From assembly GCF_018860765.1 (NCBI RefSeq), contig NZ_JAHKPV010000006.1, positions 216,902 to 280,901 of the forward strand: a stretch of DNA of 64,000 bases, given 5' to 3'. Source of the stretch: Marinobacter salexigens. GTDB taxonomy: Bacteria > Pseudomonadota > Gammaproteobacteria > Pseudomonadales > Oleiphilaceae. The position numbers and the translations under genes are program-made. This document shows, piece after piece, positions 29,036 through 38,553 of the stretch. A model generated the notes under the pieces. That model was not told the origin of the DNA. It saw nothing but the letters and a program-made list of their open reading frames with translations, and ran no database searches. Every line of letters starts with the position of its first letter. Position 1 is the stretch's first letter.

Positions 29036-31139
29036 CACTTTCTAATATTTCAACCTCGCCATCGAGAGACTCGCCACTACGCCTTGCTCGCTGCGCAAGT
29101 TCGCGCAGATCACTGGCTGCATCACCAATCGTCGTTAGATTACGGTTGATTTCTTCACTGACCGAGCTTTGCTCTTCGGCAGCAGTTGCTACCTGAGTGA
29201 CATGCTCAACAATCGTGCCGATGCGCGTCACTACCGATGCCAGTGAGTGACCAGCCTCTCGGGTGCCATCGACAGCCATACTGGCACGATCAACGCCAGC
29301 ATTGATAACCGATACGGTCTGGCGAACTTCCTGCTGCAGGCCGTCGATCATTTGACTGATTTCATCGGTTGATTGCCGCGTACGCGATGCCAAAGTGCGC
29401 ACTTCATCGGCAACCACAGCAAATCCACGGCCCTGCTCACCAGCCCGAGCCGCTTCAATAGCGGCATTGAGTGCCAGTAAATTAGTTTGTTCAGCAATGC
29501 CCCGAATTACATCAAGAATGCGGTTGATCTCATCGCTGCGACTAGCAACGTGACCAATTGCCTCGCTGGCATCACTCATATCACTAGCCAAGGCGCTTAC
29601 GCCTTCAACTGCGGAACCTAGCGTGGTCTGCGTAAAGCGAATGCCATCCTGAGCCATACGGGCATTTTCAGCAGATTCACCGGCAAACCCGGCCACTTCA
29701 CCTGCCGCTGCCGACATTTCATTCATCGCAGTAACCACGCTGTCTACCTCACGGTGCTGCCTTGCCGTGTTTTCCTCAGTATCGCGGGCAATGGCACCAA
29801 CATCTGATGCCTGCTCATGCACACGAACGTTCACGGCTTTCAGGTCATTGATCATCTCTCTAAGGCGCGCTAGGAAAGCATTAAAACCGCCAGCGAGTTC
29901 AATCAGCTCGGCATGGGTATCAATATCAAGTTCGCGGGTCAGGTCGCCTTCGGCGCTACTAAGGTTGTTCATCCGGTCACGGATTACCTCCAGCGGCCGG
30001 ATTACAGAACGCACCATCACAATTAATACCAATACCGAAAAAACAGACACCACAATGCCCACCAATAGTTGCCGTTGAGCCGTTGCAGACACCTCATCCG
30101 AAAGCAGCGTGGTGATCTGGCTGAGTTCGGCCAGCGCCGCCGCGCGAGGCAACTCAATCAATAGTGACCACTCCCGTCCAGTGTCGGCAACACGAATAGG
30201 GTAGGAGACGGCCAGCGTTTCGCCATCATCGTAACGGCCACCAGATCGATGCAACTCACCCATTTCCCTGGCCAGTTCTGGCATGACCTCTGTTAATGGT
30301 CGTGCCAAAGCTTGATCATAATGGCTGCTTGCAACGATTAAACCTTTCTCGCTCAGAAGGGTGACGCGTGATTGCCCGTTATAAACCTGATCGCTGACGG
30401 ACTTAACAGTGCCCTGCAGGGTATCAAGATTAATGTCGACACCCACAACACCGGCAAAGTCACTGCCATTCATAACCGGCACAACCAGTGTGGTAACCAG
30501 CTTGCTGTAGCCCTCCTCAATCTCATAGGTATAAGGCTCCATAATGCAACTGGCCTTGGTTTCCATCGGGCAGAAGTACCATTCCGCCTCACGGATCCCA
30601 AACTCGTTCAGGGTTTCGTCATATTTCTCATTTGCATCAGAAACCCGCTCAAACTGAACATCTCCGGCACGATCGCGGAAATAGTATATTTCCAAGGTGC
30701 CACTGTCGCTGCTGTGCTCTTCAACACCACCGGTGAAGTAGCGGTCTTGGCCATCGTAAGCATCAGGCTCAAACTGGGCGTATATGGTGCTGAGATCTTT
30801 TTCTGCCCTCAATAATGAACCCACTGCCTCAGACATCGCGCTGCGGCTGATGCGCGTAGAGCTATCGGCGGCTATGTTTTTTTCAACAATATTCCGCATC
30901 ACTCCCGGAACTTTGAACGCCGCATTAAATTTGCCACTTACCTGCTCGCCAAATTCACCTGCGGTTGCTGCCAGACGGTCCATCACAATACTTTGCACCA
31001 GCGTGCTAGTGTCCGAGGACAGGCTTTTTTCCATCTGGCTAAGCGACATTTGCGCCGTGATCGTCATGCTGACGCCCATTATCAGCAATATGCTGACGAC
31101 CAGCGCATAGAGCTTGAGCTTAAGCGATAGCTTTTTCAT
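29013..31139 (-). CDS. Methyl-accepting chemotaxis protein with periplasmic CACHE-type sensor
   Basis: Chemoreceptor of 708 residues. An N-terminal helix (about 8-30) and a second near 355-375 flank a large periplasmic domain with double-CACHE features (YSKLVTTLVVPVMNGSDFAGVVGVDINL). HAMP follows, then a coiled coil with the conserved tip IAEQTNLLALNAAIEAARAG. Ligand unknown; the two cysteines in the sensor (FCPME, ASCIME) are unusual. ATG 31139 has a GGAAGG site; an ATG at 31190 lacks one. A sigma-28 promoter lies upstream. Confidence 0.92.
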   Translation of the reverse strand: MKKLSLKLKLYALVVSILLIMGVSMTITAQMSLSQMEKSLSSDTSTLVQSIVMDRLAATAGEFGEQVSGKFNAAFKVPGVMRNIVEKNIAADSSTRISRSAMSEAVGSLLRAEKDLSTIYAQFEPDAYDGQDRYFTGGVEEHSSDSGTLEIYYFRDRAGDVQFERVSDANEKYDETLNEFGIREAEWYFCPMETKASCIMEPYTYEIEEGYSKLVTTLVVPVMNGSDFAGVVGVDINLDTLQGTVKSVSDQVYNGQSRVTLLSEKGLIVASSHYDQALARPLTEVMPELAREMGELHRSGGRYDDGETLAVSYPIRVADTGREWSLLIELPRAAALAELSQITTLLSDEVSATAQRQLLVGIVVSVFSVLVLIVMVRSVIRPLEVIRDRMNNLSSAEGDLTRELDIDTHAELIELAGGFNAFLARLREMINDLKAVNVRVHEQASDVGAIARDTEENTARQHREVDSVVTAMNEMSAAAGEVAGFAGESAENARMAQDGIRFTQTTLGSAVEGVSALASDMSDASEAIGHVASRSDEINRILDVIRGIAEQTNLLALNAAIEAARAGEQGRGFAVVADEVRTLASRTRQSTDEISQMIDGLQQEVRQTVSVINAGVDRASMAVDGTREAGHSLASVVTRIGTIVEHVTQVATAAEEQSSVSEEINRNLTTIGDAASDLRELAQRARRSGESLDGEVEILESELGRLKT

Positions 31140-31210
31140 ACTTCCGATACCTTCCGGAGGGCGATAATCAATCGGTGCGTATAAACTCAATGAGTTTCGT
31201 ATAAGGAGTG

Positions 31211-31237
31211 CTATCGACCGTCGAGTTGATCGCTTTA
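31211..31237 (-). promoter_or_regulatory. Sigma-28 (FliA) promoter of the chemoreceptor gene
   Basis: On the minus strand: TAAAG (31237-31233), 14 bases, GTCGATAG (31218-31211). This matches TAAAG-N14-GCCGATAA with six of eight in the -10 part and exact spacing, about 70 bases before the MCP start. It places the receptor in the flagellar regulon. Confidence 0.7.
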
Positions 31238-31355
31238 GGTAAAATTGCTGTGTTCGTATAACGGACGCTCACCCAAAACGTAAAACTTGCAGCGCACATT
31301 TATTGGGAATTAGGCCAAAGCCACTGGGCCTATATCGAGCGAATGAAAAAGCCTT

Positions 31356-31371
31356 AATGATTTAAGTCATT
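31356..31371. promoter_or_regulatory. Inverted repeat upstream of the Crp/Fnr-type gene
   Basis: AATGA-TTTAAG-TCATT, 57 bases before the ATG at 31428. Could be an autoregulatory site for the Crp/Fnr-type protein. It does not match the TTGAT-N4-ATCAA box. Confidence 0.35.
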
Positions 31372-31427
31372 TCCTGTAGCCTCTCTCTGTTAGGATAATT
31401 GACACATATTCCAATGGCGACTTCGCA

Positions 31428-32129
31428 ATGACCCGCACCTTCAAAACCGACGTGGCTTCATCTCCCTGCATGCTCGGGGAGAGCAACCCGGATATCATCC
31501 CCCATGAATCAGCACCAGAATCGGTGGCCCTTCTCAATGGGCTCAGCCGGGTATTCGGAATAAGACTCACCGAAAAACAGGACACGCCTGACACCCGGTT
31601 TTTAAGCGACCTAACACGACTGTTTCACCAACGCCGGGTCGACGCAGAAGCGCAAATGGAAAAGCATGACACGCCTTGGGCCAACGTATACCTTATTCAG
31701 TACGGTATTATGCGCCTGTTCCGGGAAGCGCCAAGCGGCAAAGTAGCGGTGCACCATTTCTTTACCGAAGGCGATATGGTGTGGCCGGTGTTTGGTCGCA
31801 GCCGTACAGTTCGCAACACTCTCTGCCTCACAACCGTCACGCCCGCTACAGTCTGGGTTGCAGACTTCGCAGCTTTTCGAGCCGCTATTCACGCTCATGG
31901 CGAAGGTCTCTGGCCTCAATTTGCCATGGCCCTGACCGAAGAACTGGCAGAGCTGACCAGCATGCGGGAGTTCCGCAAGCACACCATGTCGGCCAAAGAA
32001 CGCTATCACTTGCTTTTGGAAGAATATCCAGAGCTAGTAAAGCGCGTGCCGGACAACCAGCTGGCCTCATGGCTCGGCGTTGTACCTGCAACATTCTCCA
32101 GACTCAAAACGGGTGCTATAAAGGGATAA
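31428..32129 (+). CDS. Crp/Fnr-family transcriptional regulator, non-canonical recognition helix
   Basis: Regulator of 233 residues with an N-terminal effector domain (about 45-165) and a C-terminal HTH (about 205-230; NQLASWLGVVPATFSRLK). The recognition helix reads ATFSR where FNR/DNR have ETxSR, so the glutamate that reads TTGAT is missing. The four-cysteine N-terminal cluster of FNR is also absent. It therefore is probably not the DNR that acts on the boxes at norC, narK and usp. Divergent from the chemoreceptor. Confidence 0.82.
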   Translation: MTRTFKTDVASSPCMLGESNPDIIPHESAPESVALLNGLSRVFGIRLTEKQDTPDTRFLSDLTRLFHQRRVDAEAQMEKHDTPWANVYLIQYGIMRLFREAPSGKVAVHHFFTEGDMVWPVFGRSRTVRNTLCLTTVTPATVWVADFAAFRAAIHAHGEGLWPQFAMALTEELAELTSMREFRKHTMSAKERYHLLLEEYPELVKRVPDNQLASWLGVVPATFSRLKTGAIKG

Positions 32130-32260
32130 CACCACAACTACTCTCATGGATGCCCAGCACAGGCTTGGTTTGAGAGGGTACTGATAGCGTCACAGAAGGG
32201 TGGGTTTAGTTTTTTACCTTATTATCGGGCGAGCTAGTATGCGACTTCTGTAAAGCAAAT

Positions 32261-32296
32261 AAGCGCAGAGACTGCCTATTAACAATCTCTGCGCTT
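32261..32296. terminator. Terminator hairpin between the Crp-type gene and dctP
   Basis: Perfect 11-bp stem AAGCGCAGAGA / TCTCTGCGCTT with a 14-base loop, followed by TT on the plus strand. It lies 28 bases after the dctP stop on the minus strand. Confidence 0.65.
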
Positions 32297-32324
32297 TTGC
32301 AACGTCTAGTTCAAACGGTGAGTC

Positions 32325-33476
32325 TTACTGTCCGTAGGTGTCCACATTTACCTTAGAGTACACCTCATCCCAATAAACCTGCGTTAGCTCTTCGCTGGTA
32401 TCTACTCCTTTCACAAGCTCTACCCACTTGGTCAGCAACGTGCGAAATGACTCAACCAGTTGTGCTGATGACGTCAGGCTATGGGTCTCAGCATACTTGG
32501 TAGCGACAGCCTTGATATCCTGCTCGATAAAATCACGGGTTACTTTCACTAGACCTGCATCAGGCTCGTGGATTTCAATTCCTTGCTCTTCAGCTGTTTT
32601 CATATTCGTCATTGCTGTTTGGGCATACCCCCAGCTCAGAGCACTGGCATGCGCAGCAGAAGCATGGAGCATCGTGCTGCGTTCGCTGGGCGTCAGGCTT
32701 TTCCATACGTCCAAATTGATATTGTTGGCAACCCCGGAGAAAACACCGCCAGGCATATTCGGAGTCATGTCAGAAGTAACTTCCATCAGCTTTACGATGG
32801 TTAGCTCAGGCGCAGAATGCACACTGCAATCCACCACACCTTGACTTAGAGCTTCGTATGTTTCGTGTTGCGGGATAGATACAGGCGTTGCCCCAACTGC
32901 ATTGGCCCAGCGTGCCCATTGGGCACCGCCTATGCGCAGACGTTTACCTTTAATTTCTTCCAACGTTCTAACTGGCGTGTTGCAAATAAGGAAGTATGAC
33001 GATGTTCCACCGCCTCCCAGAAACAGTTGATTCTGTTGCTCGTATTCGTTTACACAGCTTGGGCAATTAAAGAAAACATATTCAGCCATGGCTCCGGCAA
33101 AGGCCAAGCCTACCTTTTCCGTGGGCGCGCCGGTCATTTCAATGAGCATTGTGAGTTCAGTGGCGAGATTAGTACTTGGGAACTCAGACGGGAAGTAAGG
33201 CGTCAGAACCAGCCCACTGTCGGCCATACCGTCTCGAATACCTGGCGGAATTTCGCTGAAGCTCAATAGCGACTGCGCATACACTTTTGCAGTCAGATCA
33301 CCGCCGGAGTTGTCTTGAACATCTTTCGCAAAAACCTCCGCAGCCTTAGCACCTATGGAGCCTGTGGAATAGCCGGTTGCATAGCTCAGCTGCTTTGCTT
33401 CAACAGCGCTGGTCATAGCGATACCTGCCAGAATTGCAGGAAGCACTCCACGTCTAAGCATGTTAGGACAGTTCAT
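32325..33476 (-). CDS. TRAP transporter substrate-binding protein (DctP family)
   Basis: Periplasmic binding protein of 383 residues. Signal peptide about 1-28 (ending AVEA). DctP-type features include the middle region NTPVRTLEEIKGKRLRIGG, with the arginine that binds a carboxylate, and ETYEALSQGVVDCSVHS. Contains extra cysteines (FFNCPSCVNEYEQQ) that may form a disulfide. ATG 33476 has AGGAG. Its permeases lie 5.4 kb away at 38871-40732; a shared 21-bp element upstream of both supports one transporter. Confidence 0.9.
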   Translation of the reverse strand: MNCPNMLRRGVLPAILAGIAMTSAVEAKQLSYATGYSTGSIGAKAAEVFAKDVQDNSGGDLTAKVYAQSLLSFSEIPPGIRDGMADSGLVLTPYFPSEFPSTNLATELTMLIEMTGAPTEKVGLAFAGAMAEYVFFNCPSCVNEYEQQNQLFLGGGGTSSYFLICNTPVRTLEEIKGKRLRIGGAQWARWANAVGATPVSIPQHETYEALSQGVVDCSVHSAPELTIVKLMEVTSDMTPNMPGGVFSGVANNINLDVWKSLTPSERSTMLHASAAHASALSWGYAQTAMTNMKTAEEQGIEIHEPDAGLVKVTRDFIEQDIKAVATKYAETHSLTSSAQLVESFRTLLTKWVELVKGVDTSEELTQVYWDEVYSKVNVDTYGQ

Positions 33477-33793
33477 TGTTATTCTCCTGTATACGTTCAA
33501 TTTTTTATAGTCAGGTGCATAAGTGCGCCAGCCTTAATCATCGAGAGTTCGCACCGGCCGTAACATGTTGAAAGCAAATCACACTCTTCGACATCGTCGG
33601 AAGCGACGAATCTTTCGTTAGCGTACCCCCCATCCCAACCAAGCCTCTTTGTTAACCAGCGGAAGTAGACGGTGTTTTTCGTCGGTTCAGACGATGTCTG
33701 TTGCACGGTCATAGAATCATTATGAGTAGGGGTTCCAAGGGGCGAGCTGTGCGCACCTCCCCGTCAACAACAAAATATGCTAGAGGTTCTAAA
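33477..33793. other. Divergent control region between dctP and the acetoacetyl-CoA synthetase gene
   Basis: No gene is convincing in these 317 bases. It contains the 21-bp palindromic element (33591-33611) and probably both divergent promoters. A 71-codon minus-strand frame at 33497-33712 has no recognisable similarity and no Shine-Dalgarno. Confidence 0.6.
33591..33611 (-). promoter_or_regulatory. 21-bp palindromic element upstream of dctP, copy 1
   Basis: On the minus strand it reads ATTCGTCG-C-TT-C-CGACGATGT, with inverted TCGTCG / CGACGA arms. It is identical at 19 of 21 positions to the copy at 38716-38736 upstream of dctQM, and both point toward their TRAP gene at similar distance (125 and 145 bases to the start). 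Candidate operator for the MalT-like regulator encoded between them. Confidence 0.7.
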
Positions 33794-35770
33794 ATGACAG
33801 CAGTCACTCCCAAACCGCTGTGGCAGCCAAGCCAAACACGCATCGAGCAGAGCCAAATCAAAGGTTTCATGGATTGGCTGGGCGAGAAAAAATCGTTGCA
33901 CTTCAGTGATTACAATTCCCTTTGGGAATGGTCAGTAGAGTCTCTGGAGGACTTTTGGGCAGCGTTCTGGGAATTTTATGATATTCAATCGACCACCCCT
34001 TACCGAAGCGTTCTGAGCACTCACGAAATGCCGGGCGCTGCATGGTTTGAAGGCGCACGGCTAAATTTCGCGGAGCAAGCTTTTCGTTTTCATCATGAAA
34101 ATTCCGATCGTGCAGCCATCATCTCTCGCTCAGAAATACGTCCGACCGAAACCATCTCCTGGGCCGAGATGCGCAGCCAGATCGCATCTGTCGCATTTAC
34201 CTTAAGGCAAATGGGGGTAGAGCCAGGCGACCGGGTTGTTGCCTACCTCCCTAACATTCCTGAAGCAGTAATCGCGTTTTATGCTTGTGCAAGCATCGGT
34301 GCTATCTGGTCAAGCTGCTCACCCGATATGGGGGTGCGCAGCGTAACAGATCGTTTTCGCCAGATTGATCCAAAAGTCTTGCTGGCCGTGGACGGCTACA
34401 AGTACGGAGGAAAGGACTTCGATAGGCTTGAGGTTCTGAAAAACCTCAAAATCGAACTGCCTACGTTGGAGAACGTGATTCTTCTCCCCTATCTCAATCC
34501 AGAAGCCCGCCTTGAGAATGCAACCTTATGGGACGACTTACTGGGGCATGATGTTCCAATGAAATTTGAGCACCTGCCCTTCGACCACCCTCTATGGATA
34601 GTCTATTCATCAGGAACGACAGGGATGCCGAAGCCCATTGTTCATGGCCATGGGGGCGCCTTACTTGAAGGCATGCTCGGCCACGGCCTCCACTTGGATT
34701 TGGGCAAACAGGATCGCTACATGTGGTTTTCAACCACTGGCTGGATTATGTGGAACTGTCAGATCAGCGGCCTTTTGGTTGGCGCGACCATTTGCCTGTT
34801 TGATGGTAATCCGGGATATCCCGATTTAGGGACTCTTTGGCGATATGCCGAAGAAGCCGAAGTAACCTTTTTTGGAGCTGGCGCGGCCTATTATCTAAGC
34901 TGCCTAAAAGCCGGTGTTGAGCTCGACAATATTGCGGACCTCAAGCACATTCGCTCCATTGGTTCAACTGGCTCTCCATTACCCGAGCAAGGATACAAAT
35001 GGATTAATGAGCAGTTTGAAGACGTACTGATTGCTCCCATCAGCGGAGGCACAGACGTCGCTGCATTTTATGTAGGCTCCTGTCCGATCATGCCACTTTA
35101 TGAAGGTGAAATGCAGTGTCGTACATTAGGCACAGCTGTTTACGCTATGGATGACAACGGAGAGATCATAGAAAACGAAGTTGGCGAGCTGGTCGTCACT
35201 AAACCAATGCCATCCATGCCCCTATATTTTTGGGGCGATGTCGATGGGCGACGCTATCACGAAAGCTATTTCGACGTATTCCCGAAGCTATGGAGACATG
35301 GAGACTGGATTCGGATAACTCCCCGTGGTGGGGCAGTCATTTACGGCAGATCAGATACCACGATCAATCGTCAGGGTATTCGAATGGGCACCAGCGAAAT
35401 ATATCGCGTTGTAGAGGAAGCTCCGGAAGTTGTGGACAGTCTGGTGGTAGATTTGGAATATCTGGGACGCGATCCGTACATGCCGTTGTTCGTGGTGCTT
35501 CGAGAAGGCATGGAGTTAACGAGCGCGCTTGACCAGCGTATTCGTAACGCCATACGCACCAACCTTTCAGCTCGACATGTACCAAATGACATAATCGATG
35601 TGACTGAAATACCTCGGACTTTGACGGGTAAGAAAATGGAACTGCCGGTTAAAAAGCTATTGCAGGGAGCTCCAATGGATAGCGTTGCTAACCCCGACGC
35701 CATGGCTAACCCGGATAGTCTTTGTTATTTTGCCGAGTTTGCGAAACAGAAAAAGACTGCCATTGCTTAG
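33794..35770 (+). CDS. Acetoacetyl-CoA synthetase
   Basis: ATP-dependent acyl-CoA synthetase of 658 residues, acetoacetate-CoA ligase type. Motifs: PGAAWFEGARLNFAEQ near the N terminus, AMP-binding P-loop SSGTTGMPKPIVHGHGG, STTGWIMWN, and the C-terminal RQGIRMGTSEIYRVVE and GKKMELPVKK lysine loop, all as in AACS. ATG 33794 is chosen from GAGG upstream and from the start of similarity. It would activate acetoacetate to acetoacetyl-CoA for thiolysis. Divergent from dctP, so the TRAP system may import a ketogenic acid; inference. Confidence 0.88.
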   Translation: MTAVTPKPLWQPSQTRIEQSQIKGFMDWLGEKKSLHFSDYNSLWEWSVESLEDFWAAFWEFYDIQSTTPYRSVLSTHEMPGAAWFEGARLNFAEQAFRFHHENSDRAAIISRSEIRPTETISWAEMRSQIASVAFTLRQMGVEPGDRVVAYLPNIPEAVIAFYACASIGAIWSSCSPDMGVRSVTDRFRQIDPKVLLAVDGYKYGGKDFDRLEVLKNLKIELPTLENVILLPYLNPEARLENATLWDDLLGHDVPMKFEHLPFDHPLWIVYSSGTTGMPKPIVHGHGGALLEGMLGHGLHLDLGKQDRYMWFSTTGWIMWNCQISGLLVGATICLFDGNPGYPDLGTLWRYAEEAEVTFFGAGAAYYLSCLKAGVELDNIADLKHIRSIGSTGSPLPEQGYKWINEQFEDVLIAPISGGTDVAAFYVGSCPIMPLYEGEMQCRTLGTAVYAMDDNGEIIENEVGELVVTKPMPSMPLYFWGDVDGRRYHESYFDVFPKLWRHGDWIRITPRGGAVIYGRSDTTINRQGIRMGTSEIYRVVEEAPEVVDSLVVDLEYLGRDPYMPLFVVLREGMELTSALDQRIRNAIRTNLSARHVPNDIIDVTEIPRTLTGKKMELPVKKLLQGAPMDSVANPDAMANPDSLCYFAEFAKQKKTAIA

Positions 35771-35781
35771 AGAGACCGCCT

Positions 35782-35823
35782 CAGGGTGCCGCAGGCTCTT
35801 GATTTAAAGCCTGCGGCTCCCTG
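35782..35823. terminator. Bidirectional terminator between the synthetase and LuxR-type genes
   Basis: Stem of 15 pairs: AGGG-T-GCCGCAGGCT / AGCCTGCGGC-T-CCCT with one T-T mismatch and a 10-base loop. Sits between two convergent stops. Confidence 0.7.
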
Positions 35824-35838
35824 TAAGTGACAGATGCG

Positions 35839-38553
35839 TCAAATAAGCCCATAACGCCGTGCAATGGCAACAGCTTGTGTTCGGCTGGAAGCATTCAGCT
35901 TGGAGTTTATATTTCGCAGGTGAGTGCGCACGGTACTGTCTGACACAAACAACTTTTCCGACATAGCGCTATTTGAGTACCCTTCCGACAATAGCTGTAA
36001 AACTCGGGTTTCTTTTCGCGTTAGAGCATTCAGGGTCGGCTCGTCTGCGTCAGGCAATACGGCGGTCGACGATAACACTGGCCCAAACGCCTCAATTAAA
36101 CTCTCAAGATAGCTAACAAAAACCGGATCACTCTGACGTCCAGTCTCTCGAAATGCTTGATGATAAAGTTTGACCACAATGCCTGCCGCAGCGCCTTCAT
36201 CTACAAACAGACGTACGTATCCCTCCGCGCAACAGGTTGGCATAATCTCGGTCATCACTTCAATCGAGTCTTCCAGCCGATTACAGCGATACTGTGCAAT
36301 GGCTTTGAACAGTTTCAGTTTCAGTACCCGTCGGTATAACGAACTGTTTTGCGCTTCCGCTATTTCCATCGCGAGTGGTGCGAGCGCAGCTTGAGGGTCA
36401 CCGGCAACCACTTCCCAGCGCAGGCGAGCCATCTCCATATATTGTAAATCGTTTGCAGGCATTCTATGTTTGCGGACTCGCCGCCAAAGCTCCTCATTAC
36501 CCGCCCGGTCAAGCTCCTGCTTTGCCGCTTCTGGTCGTCCCTGCGCCAAAAATAGCCGCGAACGCTCAAGCCTAGCCGTTGCTACGACCCTTGGTAGTTT
36601 TCTGATCCTACCCATGTGCTCCAATTCAGTCAGCGCCTGAAATGCCCGGTCTACATCCCCGCAGTTGAACGCTAATCTCGAAAGCATAATATCGCTAATC
36701 AACATGTGGTCCGGCAATCCGGCCTCCCGCACCAGCGGACCGTATACGTGCAATAAACGGGCAGCCAGCTCTAGGTCGTTTGCTTCATAGACGGTGTTTG
36801 CATGCAATACGCCAGCCCATGCATTCCCACTGGTATGGCTAAAGTCATAAGTCGAGCTTGTCGCACCGACAGCCAAGCGAAAACGTGCAGCCGCTTGTTT
36901 CTGCCGCCCTTCCTGAAGGTCAATCAACCCTTCCAAAGATTCTGAGTACATCGAATTGAAGGAACTCGAGTGACTAAACTGGGCGTCTCTGGCTCCGTCA
37001 ATGAGCTGGCGAGCCTGATCGTACTTACCCATGACAGAAAAAACATTCGCTCGAGAGTTAATTGAGACAATATCTGCAAACGGCGCAAAACCTGAGAGCT
37101 CGTTGCCGTCAGTACGGCCTAGCTCACTGGCTTCCTCATAGCGATCCATCATGCCCATCATCAGAGGCTTGAACGCGAGAATGTGTGATTTAACTACAGG
37201 GTTCACTGAAGCTTCCAAGTTAGTATTCGAAAGCATCTCAAGCGCCTCGTCCGGGCCACTAGTAAACCCGACAGCCCATATGTAAATCATTTCGAGAAGT
37301 TCATACTTGCGAAGCTGATCTGCTGGAAGTTCACCCAGCCAACGCGCGAGAAGCTTCATCCGCCCTTGCGATAACAATCGCTCGGCATGCGCATCCAACA
37401 AGAACATTGCGCGATCAAACGCACGCCCCTCGATTGCATGATCAATTGCGGGAACAAAGCGCCCTGAGTTCTCGTACCATTGTGATGCAGCTAAGTGAAG
37501 ACCCGACACCTCATAAGGGTACTTTGCGTGCAATACGGAGCGTAAAAACTCTGCAAACAAACTGTGGTAACGGTAAGTTAGCTGCTCGTGTTCAATAGGC
37601 GCAAGAAAAGCGCTGCGAGTATCCAGATGGCGTAGCATTGCTTCGCTATCACACCCTGGCACAAGAGCGTTACACAAAGACGGAGTCAGATGGCGAAGAA
37701 TGCTTGTGCGCAACAAAAACGACTTGATTTTATCGGGCTGCTGCTCAAGCACATCGTGTGCAAGATAGTCTGCAACAGCGTCATTTTCACCTGAAAAACG
37801 ATGAATGAAAGACTGCGGGCTCGCATTACCTTCAAGCGCCAGCGAAGCCAACCAAAGTGCGGTTGCCCAGCCTTCCGAGCGATTATGAATATGGATTAGG
37901 TCGTCTTGCGTCAATTCCAGTTGACGCCTGTTCACCAAAAATTCGACGGTCTCATCAACGGAAAAACGCAGTTCAGAAACATCAATCTCCAGCAATTGTC
38001 CTCGCGCTCTCAGGCGTCCAAGGCCCAGCTCCGGCACGTGTCTTGAGCCTATAATGATTTGCCCACTTGCTGGCAAGTGCTCAATTATTTCCCGAATAAG
38101 CCCGAGAACAGACTGCTCATGAACCTTCTCGAAATCATCAATGAATAGAGCAAACGCAGATCGCTTTTCGGACAGCCGAGCCACTATGTTAAATGCTGCC
38201 TCACTGGCAGTCCGGCGCTCAATGGACTCATCATTAAACGTATAGGCTTCATTTTCTGTTAGCTGTGAGACTGACGCGTTGAGACAAAACAAAAATCGTG
38301 AGACATCATTATCGGCATCATCAATAGTAAGCCAAGCCGTAGCAATTCCGGCGCTGTTCATCCGAGACATGCTCTGAGTCATTGCAGTGGTTTTGCCAAA
38401 CCCTGCAGCAGCACGAACGACGATCAGCTTAGCCGCAGAAGCGGACAATATTTTTTGGCACAGCTCAGCGCGCTCAACTTGAGCAGCTCTGGAAGCAGGT
38501 GGGTTGAGTTTGCTAACCATTAAAAAACGCTTGGGCGTTTGGGAAACAGGCAT
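35839..38553 (-). CDS. MalT-like LuxR-family ATP-dependent regulator (LAL type)
   Basis: Large regulator of 904 residues. Walker A AAAGFGKTT near 48-56, an NB-ARC/STAND-like ATPase (about 30-300), a helical repeat region (about 330-790), and a C-terminal LuxR HTH (LTRKETRVLQLLSEGYSNSAMSEKLF). I chose ATG 38553 with GGAG; the frame extends to a TTG at 38589, and ATG 38520 is another option. It sits between aacS and dctQM and probably senses a metabolite of the pathway. Confidence 0.88.
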   Translation of the reverse strand: MPVSQTPKRFLMVSKLNPPASRAAQVERAELCQKILSASAAKLIVVRAAAGFGKTTAMTQSMSRMNSAGIATAWLTIDDADNDVSRFLFCLNASVSQLTENEAYTFNDESIERRTASEAAFNIVARLSEKRSAFALFIDDFEKVHEQSVLGLIREIIEHLPASGQIIIGSRHVPELGLGRLRARGQLLEIDVSELRFSVDETVEFLVNRRQLELTQDDLIHIHNRSEGWATALWLASLALEGNASPQSFIHRFSGENDAVADYLAHDVLEQQPDKIKSFLLRTSILRHLTPSLCNALVPGCDSEAMLRHLDTRSAFLAPIEHEQLTYRYHSLFAEFLRSVLHAKYPYEVSGLHLAASQWYENSGRFVPAIDHAIEGRAFDRAMFLLDAHAERLLSQGRMKLLARWLGELPADQLRKYELLEMIYIWAVGFTSGPDEALEMLSNTNLEASVNPVVKSHILAFKPLMMGMMDRYEEASELGRTDGNELSGFAPFADIVSINSRANVFSVMGKYDQARQLIDGARDAQFSHSSSFNSMYSESLEGLIDLQEGRQKQAAARFRLAVGATSSTYDFSHTSGNAWAGVLHANTVYEANDLELAARLLHVYGPLVREAGLPDHMLISDIMLSRLAFNCGDVDRAFQALTELEHMGRIRKLPRVVATARLERSRLFLAQGRPEAAKQELDRAGNEELWRRVRKHRMPANDLQYMEMARLRWEVVAGDPQAALAPLAMEIAEAQNSSLYRRVLKLKLFKAIAQYRCNRLEDSIEVMTEIMPTCCAEGYVRLFVDEGAAAGIVVKLYHQAFRETGRQSDPVFVSYLESLIEAFGPVLSSTAVLPDADEPTLNALTRKETRVLQLLSEGYSNSAMSEKLFVSDSTVRTHLRNINSKLNASSRTQAVAIARRYGLI

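Noticed and set aside
31178..31261. Three copies of CGTATAA upstream of the chemoreceptor
   Set aside because: Short and irregularly spaced (20 and 57 bases); chance cannot be excluded and the sigma-28 site explains the promoter.
33497..33712. 71-codon minus-strand frame between dctP and the synthetase gene
   Set aside because: No recognisable family and no ribosome-binding site, and it covers the palindromic element; treated as chance.
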